Assembly (NCBI GenBank): GCA_018240785.1
Contig: JAFEFC010000022.1
Coordinates: forward strand, 101,697-165,696
DNA length: 64,000 nucleotides
Direction: 5' to 3'
Source: Pseudomonadota bacterium
GTDB lineage: Bacteria; Pseudomonadota; Gammaproteobacteria; Burkholderiales; Rhodocyclaceae
Shown: piece by piece, positions 8,873 through 17,353 of the stretch
Layout: every line of letters starts with the position of its first letter
Position numbering within the stretch: the stretch's first letter is position 1
Translations under genes and position numbers: made by a program
The notes under the pieces: model-generated
The model's database searches: none
Seen by the model: only the letters and a program-made list of their open reading frames with translations
Told to the model about the DNA's origin: nothing

Positions 8873-10855
8873 TCAGGAGCCTCGCTTGTCCGCGTGTCCG
8901 CCGGTCAGCGCATCGGCCACCAGTTCGGCGATGTCGAACACCTTGCGCTCGGGGCCTTCACGCGATGCGCTCGAGCTCAGCATCAGCAGGCAGAACGAGC
9001 ATGAGGTCGCGATCTTGCCGGCGCCGGTGTCGAGCGCTTCGCGGGTGCGCACGTCGTTGATCCGCGCCGTGCCGGTCTTGCCCGCGCTCCAGTAGTTGCA
9101 GCCGCCTGCACCGCAGCACATGCTGTCCTTGCGGCTACGCGACATCTCGATCAGCTTGCCGACCGAGGACAGGACGCGCCGGGGCTCTTCGACGATGTCG
9201 TTGTGGCGCGCCAGATAACAGGGATCGTGGAACGTGATGAGATCGTCCTCGTCGCGCTCGACCTGCAGGCGGCCTGCGGCGATGAGCTCCTCGATCAGGA
9301 CCGAGTGCGGAATCGTCACCCAGTCGGCGCCCAGTTCGGGGTAGTAGCGGTCGAAGCTGTTGAAGCAGTGCGCGCACATGGTGACGACCTTCTGGATCCC
9401 GCGTTCGCGGAAGGTCTCGATGTTGTCCTGCGCCATCTCGACGAACTGGATCTCGTTGCCGGCCATCTTCGCCGGGTCCCCGGTGCAGCGCGCCTCGCCC
9501 AGCACGCCCCACGACACGCCAGCGGCATCGAGGATGCGCACCATGGCGCGCGCCACTTCCTGCGCCCGCTCCTCGTAGGTGACTGCGCAGCCCAACCATA
9601 GCAGGTACTCGGTCGTGCCTGCCTCGAACAGCGGGACGTCGAGTCCCTTGCACCAGTCGTCGGGATTGGCGGCCGTGCCGGTGAACGGATGGCCGCGCGA
9701 CTCCAGGTTGCGGTTCACCATCGCCAGGCTGTCCGGCATCTCGGAGCGGTCCATCACCAGATTGCGGCGCAGCTCCAGGATGATTTCCGCCGGCGCGTTG
9801 CTCACCGGGCATTCCTCGATGCAGGCGGCGCAGGTCGTGCAATCGAAGATGGCCTCGCTGCCGATGTCGTCGATCAGTTGTGGATCGTCCGCCCTGCCCT
9901 GCGCAAGATAGTCGGCGCAGGTCAGCATGACTACCTTGGGCGACAGCGCCTTGCCGGTCTGCGCCGCCGGGCAGACCTCCTGGCAACGCCCGCAGCCGAC
10001 GCAGGCGGACGCATCGAACAGGCTCTTTTGCGGCAGGTCCGCCAGGCGCGCGGCCCCCAGGCGCAGCTCGCCCTCCTCGGCGTCGAAATCGATCGGCGCG
10101 AGCTGGATGCCGGGGCGCTTGCGCGCCAGTGCCGAATTGAGCGGGCCCAGCAGCATGTGCGACAGCGGCGTGTACGCGATCAGCGCGATGAACCCCACGC
10201 CCAGCAGGCCGTGCCCCCACCACATGAGCAGGTCGCCCCGCGCGACCGCGCCGGCCCCCAGTCCGCTCAGGCCGGATGCAAGGGCATTGCCGACGAACTC
10301 TCCGTTCGACGGCTGCGACAACGCCGCCAGCCGGAACGCCTCGGCAGTGAAACCGGCGACCGCCGTCAGCAGCAGCAGCACCTCCATCGCCAGAAAGCCC
10401 TTGCGCTCGCCCCCCTTGACCAGCCGTTCGTAGCGGCCAAGACGACGCACCAGAAAGAACGTCACGCCCAGCACCATCGCCAGCCCTGCCAGTTCGCGCC
10501 CCCAGCGCATCACCACGGTGCCGAACCAGCCTCCGTAGACGTCGGCGCCGACGAAGCTGATCGCGAAGCTGCCATGCCCGAGAATCTCGATCACTGCGCC
10601 GCCGAGCAGCAAGGTGTGCGCAAGACCGGCCAACGGGCGCTTCCACAGCCGCTCGGTGAGCAGTGCGCGATGGGCGAAGGCGTCCGGATTGAGTTCCCGT
10701 CCAAAGAGCCGCTTCGCGCCCCCATCACCAGCCCCTTCGGCACGCCCCTGTGCGGCGCGCAGGCGATGCCGGCGCATGCCGACGAACAGCGCGGCCAAGG
10801 CGGCGCTCAACAGGACCGCGAGGATGGTGTATTCGATCACCGACGGAGAAGACAT
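8873..10855 (-). CDS. Membrane Fe-S ETF:quinone oxidoreductase (EMO-like, HdrD-type)
   Basis: A 660-residue fusion. The N-terminal ~250 residues have about six hydrophobic helices resembling the haem-b gamma subunit of nitrate reductase. They are followed by a ferredoxin-like part with two [4Fe-4S] motifs (CVGCGRCQEVCP and CTTCAACIEECP), then two CCG cysteine-rich domains as in heterodisulfide reductase HdrD (MCAHCFNSF, then HDPCYLARHND and CCGAGGCNYW). Proteins of this architecture accept electrons from ETF and reduce membrane quinone. The gene is upstream-most in function for the thiolase-DUF35-etfA group read in the same direction (gap of 54 bases to the thiolase), supporting an ETF partnership. 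A generic (Fe-S)-binding oxidoreductase is the alternative name. Confidence 0.85.
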   Translation of the reverse strand: MSSPSVIEYTILAVLLSAALAALFVGMRRHRLRAAQGRAEGAGDGGAKRLFGRELNPDAFAHRALLTERLWKRPLAGLAHTLLLGGAVIEILGHGSFAISFVGADVYGGWFGTVVMRWGRELAGLAMVLGVTFFLVRRLGRYERLVKGGERKGFLAMEVLLLLTAVAGFTAEAFRLAALSQPSNGEFVGNALASGLSGLGAGAVARGDLLMWWGHGLLGVGFIALIAYTPLSHMLLGPLNSALARKRPGIQLAPIDFDAEEGELRLGAARLADLPQKSLFDASACVGCGRCQEVCPAAQTGKALSPKVVMLTCADYLAQGRADDPQLIDDIGSEAIFDCTTCAACIEECPVSNAPAEIILELRRNLVMDRSEMPDSLAMVNRNLESRGHPFTGTAANPDDWCKGLDVPLFEAGTTEYLLWLGCAVTYEERAQEVARAMVRILDAAGVSWGVLGEARCTGDPAKMAGNEIQFVEMAQDNIETFRERGIQKVVTMCAHCFNSFDRYYPELGADWVTIPHSVLIEELIAAGRLQVERDEDDLITFHDPCYLARHNDIVEEPRRVLSSVGKLIEMSRSRKDSMCCGAGGCNYWSAGKTGTARINDVRTREALDTGAGKIATSCSFCLLMLSSSASREGPERKVFDIAELVADALTGGHADKRGS

Positions 10856-10909
10856 GGACGGGTCTCCCTGCTCAGTTTGCGTTCGGGCGCTGCAGTCGTT
10901 GCTGCGGGA

Positions 10910-12103
10910 TCAGCGCTTGAGGATGGCCGCCGTGGCGTTGCCGCCAAGGCCGTTCGTCTGGGCCAGACCGACGCGTGCGCCAGGCACCTGGCGCGCGCCG
11001 GCCTCGCCGCGCAACTGCCAGGTGAGTTCCGCAATCTGGAACACGCCCATGGCGGTGGTCGCCTCGCCGAAGGACACGAAGCCGCCGGAGGGATTGATCG
11101 GCATGCGGCCGCTAGGCGCGGTCTCGCCGGCCTCGACGAGATGTTCCGCCTCGCCCGGCTCGCACAGGCCCCACTCCTCGGGGAAGGCGAGCTCGTAATA
11201 GCAGGTGTTGTCCTGCAGCTCGGTGAAACTGACTTCGCGCGGGCCGATGCCGGCACGCTCGAAGGCTCGCATCACCGCTGCCTTGGCCTCGGTGTGAAAG
11301 CTCGCCCCTGAAGGCACCGGCCCGGCCAGGCTGCGCGGCAGCGCATCGTCGAAGCCGATCGTGGCCACGGTGCTCGTCGCCACCGTGACGGGCTTGCGGG
11401 TGAAGCGCCGCGCCATCGCCGCCGAACAGATCACCGCCGCGGCCGCCCCGTTGGAGACCGGACAGATCTCGAACAGGCGCAGCGGGTCGCTGACATAGGG
11501 CGAGGCGAGCACCTCGTCGATGCTCACTTCCTTCTGGAAGCGGGCATACGGGTTGCCGACGGCGCACTTGCGCGCCTTGACGGTGACCCTGGCCAACTGC
11601 GCCTCGGTGGTACCGTGGTCGTGCATGCGCCGGCGTGCGAGCGTGGCCCAGAACGCCGGCCCGGGCATGCCCACGCAGCGCTGGCGCAGGAACTCCGGAT
11701 CGTTGATGTCTTCCACGCCGGAGGTCTGGATCATGCCCTTGGGCATCACCTCGCCGCCGACCACCAGAACCATGTCGTACATGCCCCCGGCAACCATCGA
11801 GTAACCGACGTTGAAGGCGTTGCCGCCCGCCGCGCAGCCGGCCGACAGGTTGAAGACCGGAATCCCGGTGCAGCCCAGATCCTCGACGATGTCGTTGCCG
11901 TTCAGGCCCCAGCCCTTGCCGCCCGAGAAACGCGAGCTGGCGGCCGATACCGCCTCGATCTGGCGCCACGAGACACCCGCGTCCTTCAATGCCATGTCGA
12001 CCGCGGCACGGCACAACTCGGTGACCGACTTGTTGCCGACGATCGCATCACCGGTCTTGCCGAACCGGTGCATGCCCACACCCAGCACCACGACTTCCTG
12101 CAT
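10910..12103 (-). CDS. SCP2-type thiolase-fold protein (partner of DUF35)
   Basis: A 397-residue thiolase-superfamily protein. The nucleophile-position cysteine is present (Cys90 in NLSAGCAAGGNAF). The C-terminal catalytic motifs are changed: where thiolases have GHPxGATG this protein has SFGEATTAMG, and the second cysteine region reads TNGLGGNATAA. It may therefore not perform a classical thiolytic cleavage. The start at 12103 gives MQEVVVLG and has an AAGGAG site 8 bases upstream. It lies 13 bases downstream of the DUF35 gene; such pairs form complexes in CoA-ester degradation, including steroid side-chain aldolases. Acetyl-CoA acetyltransferase is the usual automated name. Confidence 0.82.
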   Translation of the reverse strand: MQEVVVLGVGMHRFGKTGDAIVGNKSVTELCRAAVDMALKDAGVSWRQIEAVSAASSRFSGGKGWGLNGNDIVEDLGCTGIPVFNLSAGCAAGGNAFNVGYSMVAGGMYDMVLVVGGEVMPKGMIQTSGVEDINDPEFLRQRCVGMPGPAFWATLARRRMHDHGTTEAQLARVTVKARKCAVGNPYARFQKEVSIDEVLASPYVSDPLRLFEICPVSNGAAAAVICSAAMARRFTRKPVTVATSTVATIGFDDALPRSLAGPVPSGASFHTEAKAAVMRAFERAGIGPREVSFTELQDNTCYYELAFPEEWGLCEPGEAEHLVEAGETAPSGRMPINPSGGFVSFGEATTAMGVFQIAELTWQLRGEAGARQVPGARVGLAQTNGLGGNATAAILKR

Positions 12104-12116
12104 CTTCTTCGCTCCT

Positions 12117-12530
12117 TCAGGCAAGCCTGAACTTCCAGGACGTGAAAGCCTTCCCGTCCTCGTGAGAGATCGGATCGATGACCAGCTCGACGCGCGCGCC
12201 CACGCGCATCTCCGACGCCGCACCCAGCATCTGCCCCACGACGCGCAAACCCGCGTCCAGATCGACGACGCCGATCACGTAGGGCCGGAACGGCGCATCG
12301 AACTTGTGCGGCGCCGGCGGCGCGAAGTTCGCCACCGAATAGCTCCACAGGGTGCCCGCACCGCCAAAGGCCTCCGCCACGAGTTCCGATCCGGCGCACG
12401 CCGGGTTGCGGCAATGCGACGGCGCCGGGAAATACGGCGTGCCGCAACTGCGGCAGCGGGCGCCCAGCAGGCGACCGCCCTCCTCCTCGGTGAACAGGCC
12501 GGGGACGCAGGGTTCGCGCAATTCGCTCAT
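12117..12530 (-). CDS. DUF35 Zn-ribbon/OB-fold protein
   Basis: A 137-residue protein with an N-terminal rubredoxin-like zinc ribbon (CRSCG ... CRNPAC) and a C-terminal OB fold that contains SYSVANFAPP and PYVIGVVDLDAGLRVVGQM. DUF35 proteins are non-catalytic partners that clamp thiolase-like or MaoC-like enzymes and bind the CoA part of the substrate; ChsH2 of mycobacteria carries the same domain. The second of two ATGs is chosen because the GAGG site is then 8 bases away. It sits between etfA (10-base gap) and the thiolase-like gene (13-base gap), an operon order that implies a complex with the latter. Confidence 0.85.
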   Translation of the reverse strand: MSELREPCVPGLFTEEEGGRLLGARCRSCGTPYFPAPSHCRNPACAGSELVAEAFGGAGTLWSYSVANFAPPAPHKFDAPFRPYVIGVVDLDAGLRVVGQMLGAASEMRVGARVELVIDPISHEDGKAFTSWKFRLA

Positions 12531-12540
12531 CGCCATCCCC

Positions 12541-13488
12541 TCAGTTCCGGGCTGCGCGGATCAGCTCCGGCAGCAGCTCGACGCAGTCACCCACCACGCC
12601 GTAGCGGGCATAGCGGAAGATCGAGGCGTCCGGGTCCTTGTTGATGGCGATGATGGTCTTCGCCGCCGAGCAGCCGGCCATGTGCTGGCTCGCCCCCGAA
12701 ATCCCGACGGCGATGTAGAGCCCCGGGCGCGTGATCTTGCCGGTGAGGCCGACCTGATGCGACGAGTCGATCCAGCCGTCGTCGACGATGGCGCGCGATC
12801 CGCCCCACATCCCGCCCAGGGCGTCGGCCATCTGCTTGACCAGCTCGAAGTTCTCGCGCCGGCCCAGGCCGCGCCCGCCGGAAACGATGATCTCCGCATC
12901 CTCCAGGCGTTGCGCCTGCACGCTCGGCGACGACACGACGTCGAAGCCGGCGGTGGTCGCGCCGGCGTCCACCGCGACGTGCTCGACCTCCACCTGGCAT
13001 GCTTCGGCCGCCCTGCGGGCGACGATCGAGGTCGTCACCACCGACAGGACGTTCCTGGGCGCGGTCAGCAGGTACTCGGCGCGGGTGTCACCGCCGTATG
13101 CGGTGGCCTCAACCCGGAGCCCCTCGGCCGCGATCGACACCGCCACCACGTTGGCCAGCACCGGCAGGCCGATGCGCCCGGCCACCCGCGCGGCGACGAC
13201 ACGGCCTTCGACCGTCTGATTGAACAACAGCACGCCGGGCGCCCTCGCCCGGCAATACGCCGCAAACACCGTGACACAGGCATCCACGCCGCGCGGCGAG
13301 GCGTCGATCACGTCGAGCCGGCTCACGTCATGCAGCGCGGCGAGCGCGCGGGCCTCCTGTTCCAGCGCGGACGTCACCACCCAGCGCACTTGCGTGCCAC
13401 GGCCGGCGGCGATCCCGGCCGCCAGGGTCAGCGCCTCTGCCGTGCCACCCTCGATCTTTTCACCCCAGGAAAACAGAACGACAGTCAT
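12541..13488 (-). CDS. etfA: Electron transfer flavoprotein alpha subunit
   Basis: A 315-residue ETF alpha subunit. The N-terminal half is the alpha/beta domain (starting [15 protein letters not shown]). The C-terminal FAD domain is well conserved: [51 protein letters not shown] and [12 protein letters not shown]. It passes electrons from acyl-CoA dehydrogenases to a quinone reductase. ATG 13488 is preferred over upstream ATGs because of the AAGGAG site 8-9 bases before it. It is the first gene of the leftward unit etfA-DUF35-thiolase-EMO. The beta subunit is 44 kb away at 57.3 kb, an unusual separation. Confidence 0.95.
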   Translation of the reverse strand: MTVVLFSWGEKIEGGTAEALTLAAGIAAGRGTQVRWVVTSALEQEARALAALHDVSRLDVIDASPRGVDACVTVFAAYCRARAPGVLLFNQTVEGRVVAARVAGRIGLPVLANVVAVSIAAEGLRVEATAYGGDTRAEYLLTAPRNVLSVVTTSIVARRAAEACQVEVEHVAVDAGATTAGFDVVSSPSVQAQRLEDAEIIVSGGRGLGRRENFELVKQMADALGGMWGGSRAIVDDGWIDSSHQVGLTGKITRPGLYIAVGISGASQHMAGCSAAKTIIAINKDPDASIFRYARYGVVGDCVELLPELIRAARN

Positions 13489-13880
13489 CTCATCCGCTCC
13501 TTGCATCAATTTCATTCGATCCGGAACCGATCGCCGTGTCGCTGGCGCGATTCCACAACACCCGGATCGAAGTCTAGTGCAGCGATTTCCGCTGAAATGA
13601 ATACCGTCGAATCGGATGGGGCCTTTGCCAATTCATTTGCGGCCAGCAATCCGGCTTCGTCGAAGACGCCCGGAATCCGGCAATCCGGCCCGCATTTCCC
13701 CATTTCGCTGATTGCGCGCGCGGATGCGAAAGCTGTCCGCATCTGCCATTACTCCGGCCACTTCCGAAACCCGGCCGCAAGATTCGCGAATTAGCCGCTC
13801 GCTAGAATGGATTCACCAATCAGGGGGCGCGATTCGAAAAACGCGAACCGTCTTTTTCAGGAATTACCCAGAGGAAAACC
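13489..13880. promoter_or_regulatory. Divergent promoter region, etfA / acyl-CoA dehydrogenase
   Basis: These 392 bases are less GC-rich than the surrounding genes and separate the leftward etfA unit from the rightward acyl-CoA dehydrogenase unit. There is a perfect palindrome ATTCGCGAAT at 13782-13791 and a TAGAAT (-10-like) at 13803-13808 pointing right, without a good -35. No gene is supported here. The palindrome found in other promoters of the island is absent. Confidence 0.45.
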
Positions 13881-15062
13881 ATGGATTTCGAGTTTTCGGA
13901 ACAGGAGTGCGAATTTCTCCGCGAGGTCGATCGCTTCCTCGCCGACAATCACGACCCCCGAGTGATGGACGTGACGCGCGAGAACATGGCCCAGGTGTGC
14001 GACACGCCCGAGCGCCGCGCCTTCATGAAGAAACTCGCGGCACGCGGCTGGCTGGGCATCACCTGGCCCAAGGAATGCGGAGGCCAGGACGGCGGAGGAT
14101 TCTACGAATATCTCCTGAATGAAAAGCTGTCTTCCGTCGGTGCGCCGCAAATCGGCAAAGGCGTGGGCATCATCGGAAAGACGCTGATCCGGGTAGGTTC
14201 GGAAAAGCTCAAGCGCGAATTCCTGCCGAAAATCCTCGATGCATCGATCGAATTCGCCGTCGGCTATTCGGAGCCGAGCGCCGGATCCGATTCCGCCGCG
14301 ATGCGTCTGAAGGCCGAACGCAAGGGCGACGGCTGGGTGCTCAACGGACAGAAGGTCTTCACCACTTCCGCGCATTTCGCCGACTGGTACTGGGTCGGCG
14401 CGCGCACCGATCCGGACGCGCCCAAACATCACGGCATCTCGCTGTTCCTGGTGCCGATGAATGACCCGGGACTCACCATCCATCCGATGTACACGATGGG
14501 CAACGAGCGTACCAACGCGGTCTTCTTCGACAACGTCTTCGTTCATGACGATTACCGCGTGGGCGAACTCAACAAGGGTTTCCAGTACATCGCCGAAGCG
14601 CTGGACATCGAGCGCTTCACGATGTTCACCCTGTCGCCGATCCGCGGCCGCATGGAACTGCTGTGCGACCACGTGCGCACGGCGAGCCGCGACGGCAAGC
14701 CGCTGCGCGACGATGCAGTGATCCGTCAGCGCATCGCCCAGCTCGCCACCGAGTGCGAGGTGGCGCGGGTGCTGAGCATCAGGTTCGTCGACGCGGCGCT
14801 GAACAGCGACAAGACGCCGACCAACGAAGCGTCCCAGTACAAGCTCTTCGCCACTGAACTGTCGCGCCGCATTGCCGATGCCACCATGGACATCGTCGGC
14901 CCGGGCGCCCAGCTCGCCCTCGGTACGGACGACGCGCCGCTGCGGGGGCGTGCCGAGAGCTGCTACACGTACACGGTGATCGACACGATCGGCGGCGGCT
15001 CGTCCGAAGTGCAGAAGAACATCATCGCCAAGCGCAAGCTCGGCCTGCCGAAGAACTTCTGA
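13881..15062 (+). CDS. Acyl-CoA dehydrogenase, subunit with substrate-binding features
   Basis: A 393-residue acyl-CoA dehydrogenase family protein opening the rightward operon (AGAGGAAAA site before ATG). It has the flavin/substrate segment GYSEPSAGSDSAAM and a C-terminal IDTIGGGSSEVQKNIIAKR. It lacks the RxQFG segment that binds FAD adenine across the dimer. The position of the medium-chain enzyme's catalytic Glu (YEGTS) is Gly here; Glu244 in ALDIERF is a candidate base, as in enzymes with a base near residue 250. The second acyl-CoA dehydrogenase of the operon (17354-18514) has the complementary features, so an alpha2beta2 enzyme such as mycobacterial FadE28/FadE29 is likely. Substrate unknown. 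Confidence 0.88.
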   Translation: MDFEFSEQECEFLREVDRFLADNHDPRVMDVTRENMAQVCDTPERRAFMKKLAARGWLGITWPKECGGQDGGGFYEYLLNEKLSSVGAPQIGKGVGIIGKTLIRVGSEKLKREFLPKILDASIEFAVGYSEPSAGSDSAAMRLKAERKGDGWVLNGQKVFTTSAHFADWYWVGARTDPDAPKHHGISLFLVPMNDPGLTIHPMYTMGNERTNAVFFDNVFVHDDYRVGELNKGFQYIAEALDIERFTMFTLSPIRGRMELLCDHVRTASRDGKPLRDDAVIRQRIAQLATECEVARVLSIRFVDAALNSDKTPTNEASQYKLFATELSRRIADATMDIVGPGAQLALGTDDAPLRGRAESCYTYTVIDTIGGGSSEVQKNIIAKRKLGLPKNF

Positions 15063-15076
15063 GCCGGGCGAAGGAC

Positions 15077-16237
15077 ATGGCCTCGATGAAGGATCTCATC
15101 GTCCTCGACCTCGCCAGTGTCGGCCCGGCCGCCCGCGCCTCGCGTGTGCTCGCCGATTTCGGCATGCAGGTCATCAAGGTGGCGCCGGTGAGCGCCAAGG
15201 GCGGCAAGCAGGTGGACCCGGTTTTCCACGCCTACGGGGCCGGCCGCGGCATGCGCCGCATGCGCGTCGACCTCAAGGCGCCCAAGGGGCGCACGCTGAT
15301 CCGCCACCTCGCCTCCTGCGTCGATGTCGTCATCGAGAGCTTCCGCCCCGGCGTCGCCGCGAGACTTGGAATCGGGCACGAGGACCTGCGCGCGCAGAAC
15401 CCGCGCCTGGTGTACTGCTCCACCAGTGGCTACGGTCAGGACGGGCCCTACTCCGGCTGGGTCGGGCATGACATCAACTACCAGGCGCTCAGCGGCTATC
15501 TCGCCTGCAGTGCGCGGGACGCACGGGACATCCCGGCGCTTCCCGGCGCAACCATCGCCGACGGCGCCGGCGGCGGCATGCATGCCGCCTTGTCCATCCT
15601 CGCCGCCCTCCTCGAGCGCACGCACACCGGGCAGGGCAAATACCTCGACGTCTCGGTCACCGACGGCATGCTCAACCTCATGTCGCTCTACGTGGACCAG
15701 TTCCTCGCCACCGGCGAGGACACCGGCCCCGGTTCGGGCGTGCTCACCGGCAAGTACGCCTGGTACGACATCTATGCGACAAGCGACGGCAGGTTCGTGT
15801 CGGTTGGCGCGATCGAGAACCACTTCTTCCGCAATCTCTGCAGGCTGCTGGAGCTCGAGCATTTCGCCGACCGCCAGTACGACGCGGCGGCGCAGGAACA
15901 GATGCGCGACGCCTTCCGCGCCCGCTTTCTCACCCGCACCCGCGACGAATGGGTGACGCTGCTCGCGGCAGCCGACACCTGTGTGGCACCGGTGCTGTCC
16001 GTGCCGGAGGTATGCGCCGACGCGCACCTGCGCGCGCGGGGCGATTTCACCACCGCGGTTCATCCCGAGCGCGGCGAGTTCGAGCAGCTCGCCCCCCTGC
16101 TGGCCGGCAGCCCCCGTGACGCAAGGCCTCACGTGGTGCAGCCACCCGCGCACACGGACACCGACGAGATCCTGCGCGCGGCTGCGCTGAGCGCGGCCGA
16201 GATTGCCAGCCTGCGCGCAGAAGGATGCATCGAATGA
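15077..16237 (+). CDS. CaiB/BaiF family III protein, alpha-methylacyl-CoA racemase-like
   Basis: A 386-residue class III CoA-transferase-fold protein. The segments GHDINYQALSGYL and ATIADGAGGGMHAALSILAA match alpha-methylacyl-CoA racemase, in which the corresponding His and Asp deprotonate and reprotonate the alpha carbon; CoA-transferases of the family keep only the Asp. Epimerising a 2-methylacyl-CoA before dehydrogenation would fit its place between the two acyl-CoA dehydrogenase genes and 55 bases before the MaoC pair. It starts 14 bases after the first dehydrogenase. A CoA-transferase role cannot be excluded from sequence alone. Confidence 0.8.
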   Translation: MASMKDLIVLDLASVGPAARASRVLADFGMQVIKVAPVSAKGGKQVDPVFHAYGAGRGMRRMRVDLKAPKGRTLIRHLASCVDVVIESFRPGVAARLGIGHEDLRAQNPRLVYCSTSGYGQDGPYSGWVGHDINYQALSGYLACSARDARDIPALPGATIADGAGGGMHAALSILAALLERTHTGQGKYLDVSVTDGMLNLMSLYVDQFLATGEDTGPGSGVLTGKYAWYDIYATSDGRFVSVGAIENHFFRNLCRLLELEHFADRQYDAAAQEQMRDAFRARFLTRTRDEWVTLLAAADTCVAPVLSVPEVCADAHLRARGDFTTAVHPERGEFEQLAPLLAGSPRDARPHVVQPPAHTDTDEILRAAALSAAEIASLRAEGCIE

Positions 16238-16292
16238 GCATCGGCGCAAGGACCGGAGCCTTACGCGAGACCCACCGGAGCAAGGCCACCCC

Positions 16293-16814
16293 ATGAGCGA
16301 AGCGGACACCCTGCCGGACGTCGTCCGGAAACTGATCGACGTGCCGCAGTACGAGGAGCGCAGCGAGTTCCCGATCGAGATCGGCTACGTCTGCAACACC
16401 TGCGCAGCGGTGCAGAACGGCAACCCGGTCTTCTGGGACGACGATGCCGCGCAGGCGATCACCGGCGGGCGCATCGCGCCGCCCACCATGCTGTCGGTGT
16501 GGTTCAGGCCGCACTACTGGGCGCCGGGCGCGAGCGGCGAGCGCAAGGCCATGCAGGCGCATTTCGACCTGAAGGAACTGCTCGAGCTTCCCGAAGCGGT
16601 GGTCGCAACCAACGAAGCCGTTTTCGGTGAGCCCGTCCGCATGGGGGACGTGCTCACCACCTGCCAGATCGTGCGCTCGGTGGGCCCCATCAAGCACACC
16701 CGGCTTGGCACCGGCCGCTTCTGGACCGTCGATGTGCGCACGACCAACCAGCATGGCGACTGGGTCGGCACCGAAAGCTACACCTTCCTCGCCTACAGGA
16801 AGCCTGAGAGATGA
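16293..16814 (+). CDS. MaoC-like (FAS1-type dehydratase) hydratase subunit
   Basis: A 173-residue hot-dog protein of the N-terminal MaoC-dehydratase type, with GGRIAPPTMLSVWFRPHYW and an FGEPVRMGDVLTT strand. It lacks the D-x4-H hydratase motif, which is present in the next gene. Its stop codon overlaps that gene's start (ATGA). In mycobacterial ChsH1-ChsH2 an inactive MaoC half pairs with an active half to hydrate bulky enoyl-CoAs, and the same arrangement is inferred here. ATG 16293 is chosen over upstream in-frame codons because AAGG lies 8 bases before it and upstream codons run into the preceding gene. Confidence 0.82.
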   Translation: MSEADTLPDVVRKLIDVPQYEERSEFPIEIGYVCNTCAAVQNGNPVFWDDDAAQAITGGRIAPPTMLSVWFRPHYWAPGASGERKAMQAHFDLKELLELPEAVVATNEAVFGEPVRMGDVLTTCQIVRSVGPIKHTRLGTGRFWTVDVRTTNQHGDWVGTESYTFLAYRKPER

Positions 16815-17299
16815 GCACAAGCTACACGCCCAAGCTGCTGTTCGGCGATGTCAGGGTCGGCGACCGCCTGCCCGAACTGGTCCATGCGGTCACGCCAACC
16901 ACCGTGGTGCTCGGCGCGCTCGCCAGCCGCGACTGGCGGCCGATGCACCACGACAAGGACTTCGCCACCACGCGTAACGGTACGCGCGACATCTTCATCA
17001 ACACGCCCAACAACGCTGCCTGGTTCGAACGCTACATCACCGACTGGAGCGGTCCGTTCGGGCGCCTCGGGCGACTCAGCTTCCAGATGAAGACACCCGT
17101 GTTTCCGGGTGACGAGATCCACTTCGGTGGCGAGGTGAAATCCCTCGCGACCGACGACAGCGGATGTCACTGGGTCGATCTCGACCTGAGCATCGAGGTC
17201 GGCGGCGAGCCGCGTACCGTGGGCAAGGCCCGCGTCGCACTCCCCGGCGACATCGCCGACAACCCCTGGCAGCGCAAGGGTGCGCGCTGGCAGCCCTGA
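16811..17299 (+). CDS. MaoC-like enoyl-CoA hydratase, catalytic subunit
   Basis: A 162-residue single hot-dog protein. It keeps the hydratase-2 type catalytic Asp and His in the segment ASRDWRPMHHDKDFA, followed by FINTPNNAAWFERYITDW, both typical of MaoC/R-hydratase relatives in steroid and branched-chain catabolism. It adds water to 2-enoyl-CoAs. The 4-base ATGA overlap with the previous gene implies translational coupling and a 1:1 complex. It is followed by the second acyl-CoA dehydrogenase gene after 54 bases. Confidence 0.85.
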   Translation: MSTSYTPKLLFGDVRVGDRLPELVHAVTPTTVVLGALASRDWRPMHHDKDFATTRNGTRDIFINTPNNAAWFERYITDWSGPFGRLGRLSFQMKTPVFPGDEIHFGGEVKSLATDDSGCHWVDLDLSIEVGGEPRTVGKARVALPGDIADNPWQRKGARWQP

Positions 17300-17353
17300 T
17301 GCCGCTCCCGCGACGGCTGCCCGGACCATTCACGAAAACGATAGAGGCCTCAC

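Noticed and set aside
13782-13791. Palindrome ATTCGCGAAT in the etfA/dehydrogenase promoter as a second regulon operator
   Set aside because: I could not find further copies in other promoters, so it is listed only as part of the regulatory region.
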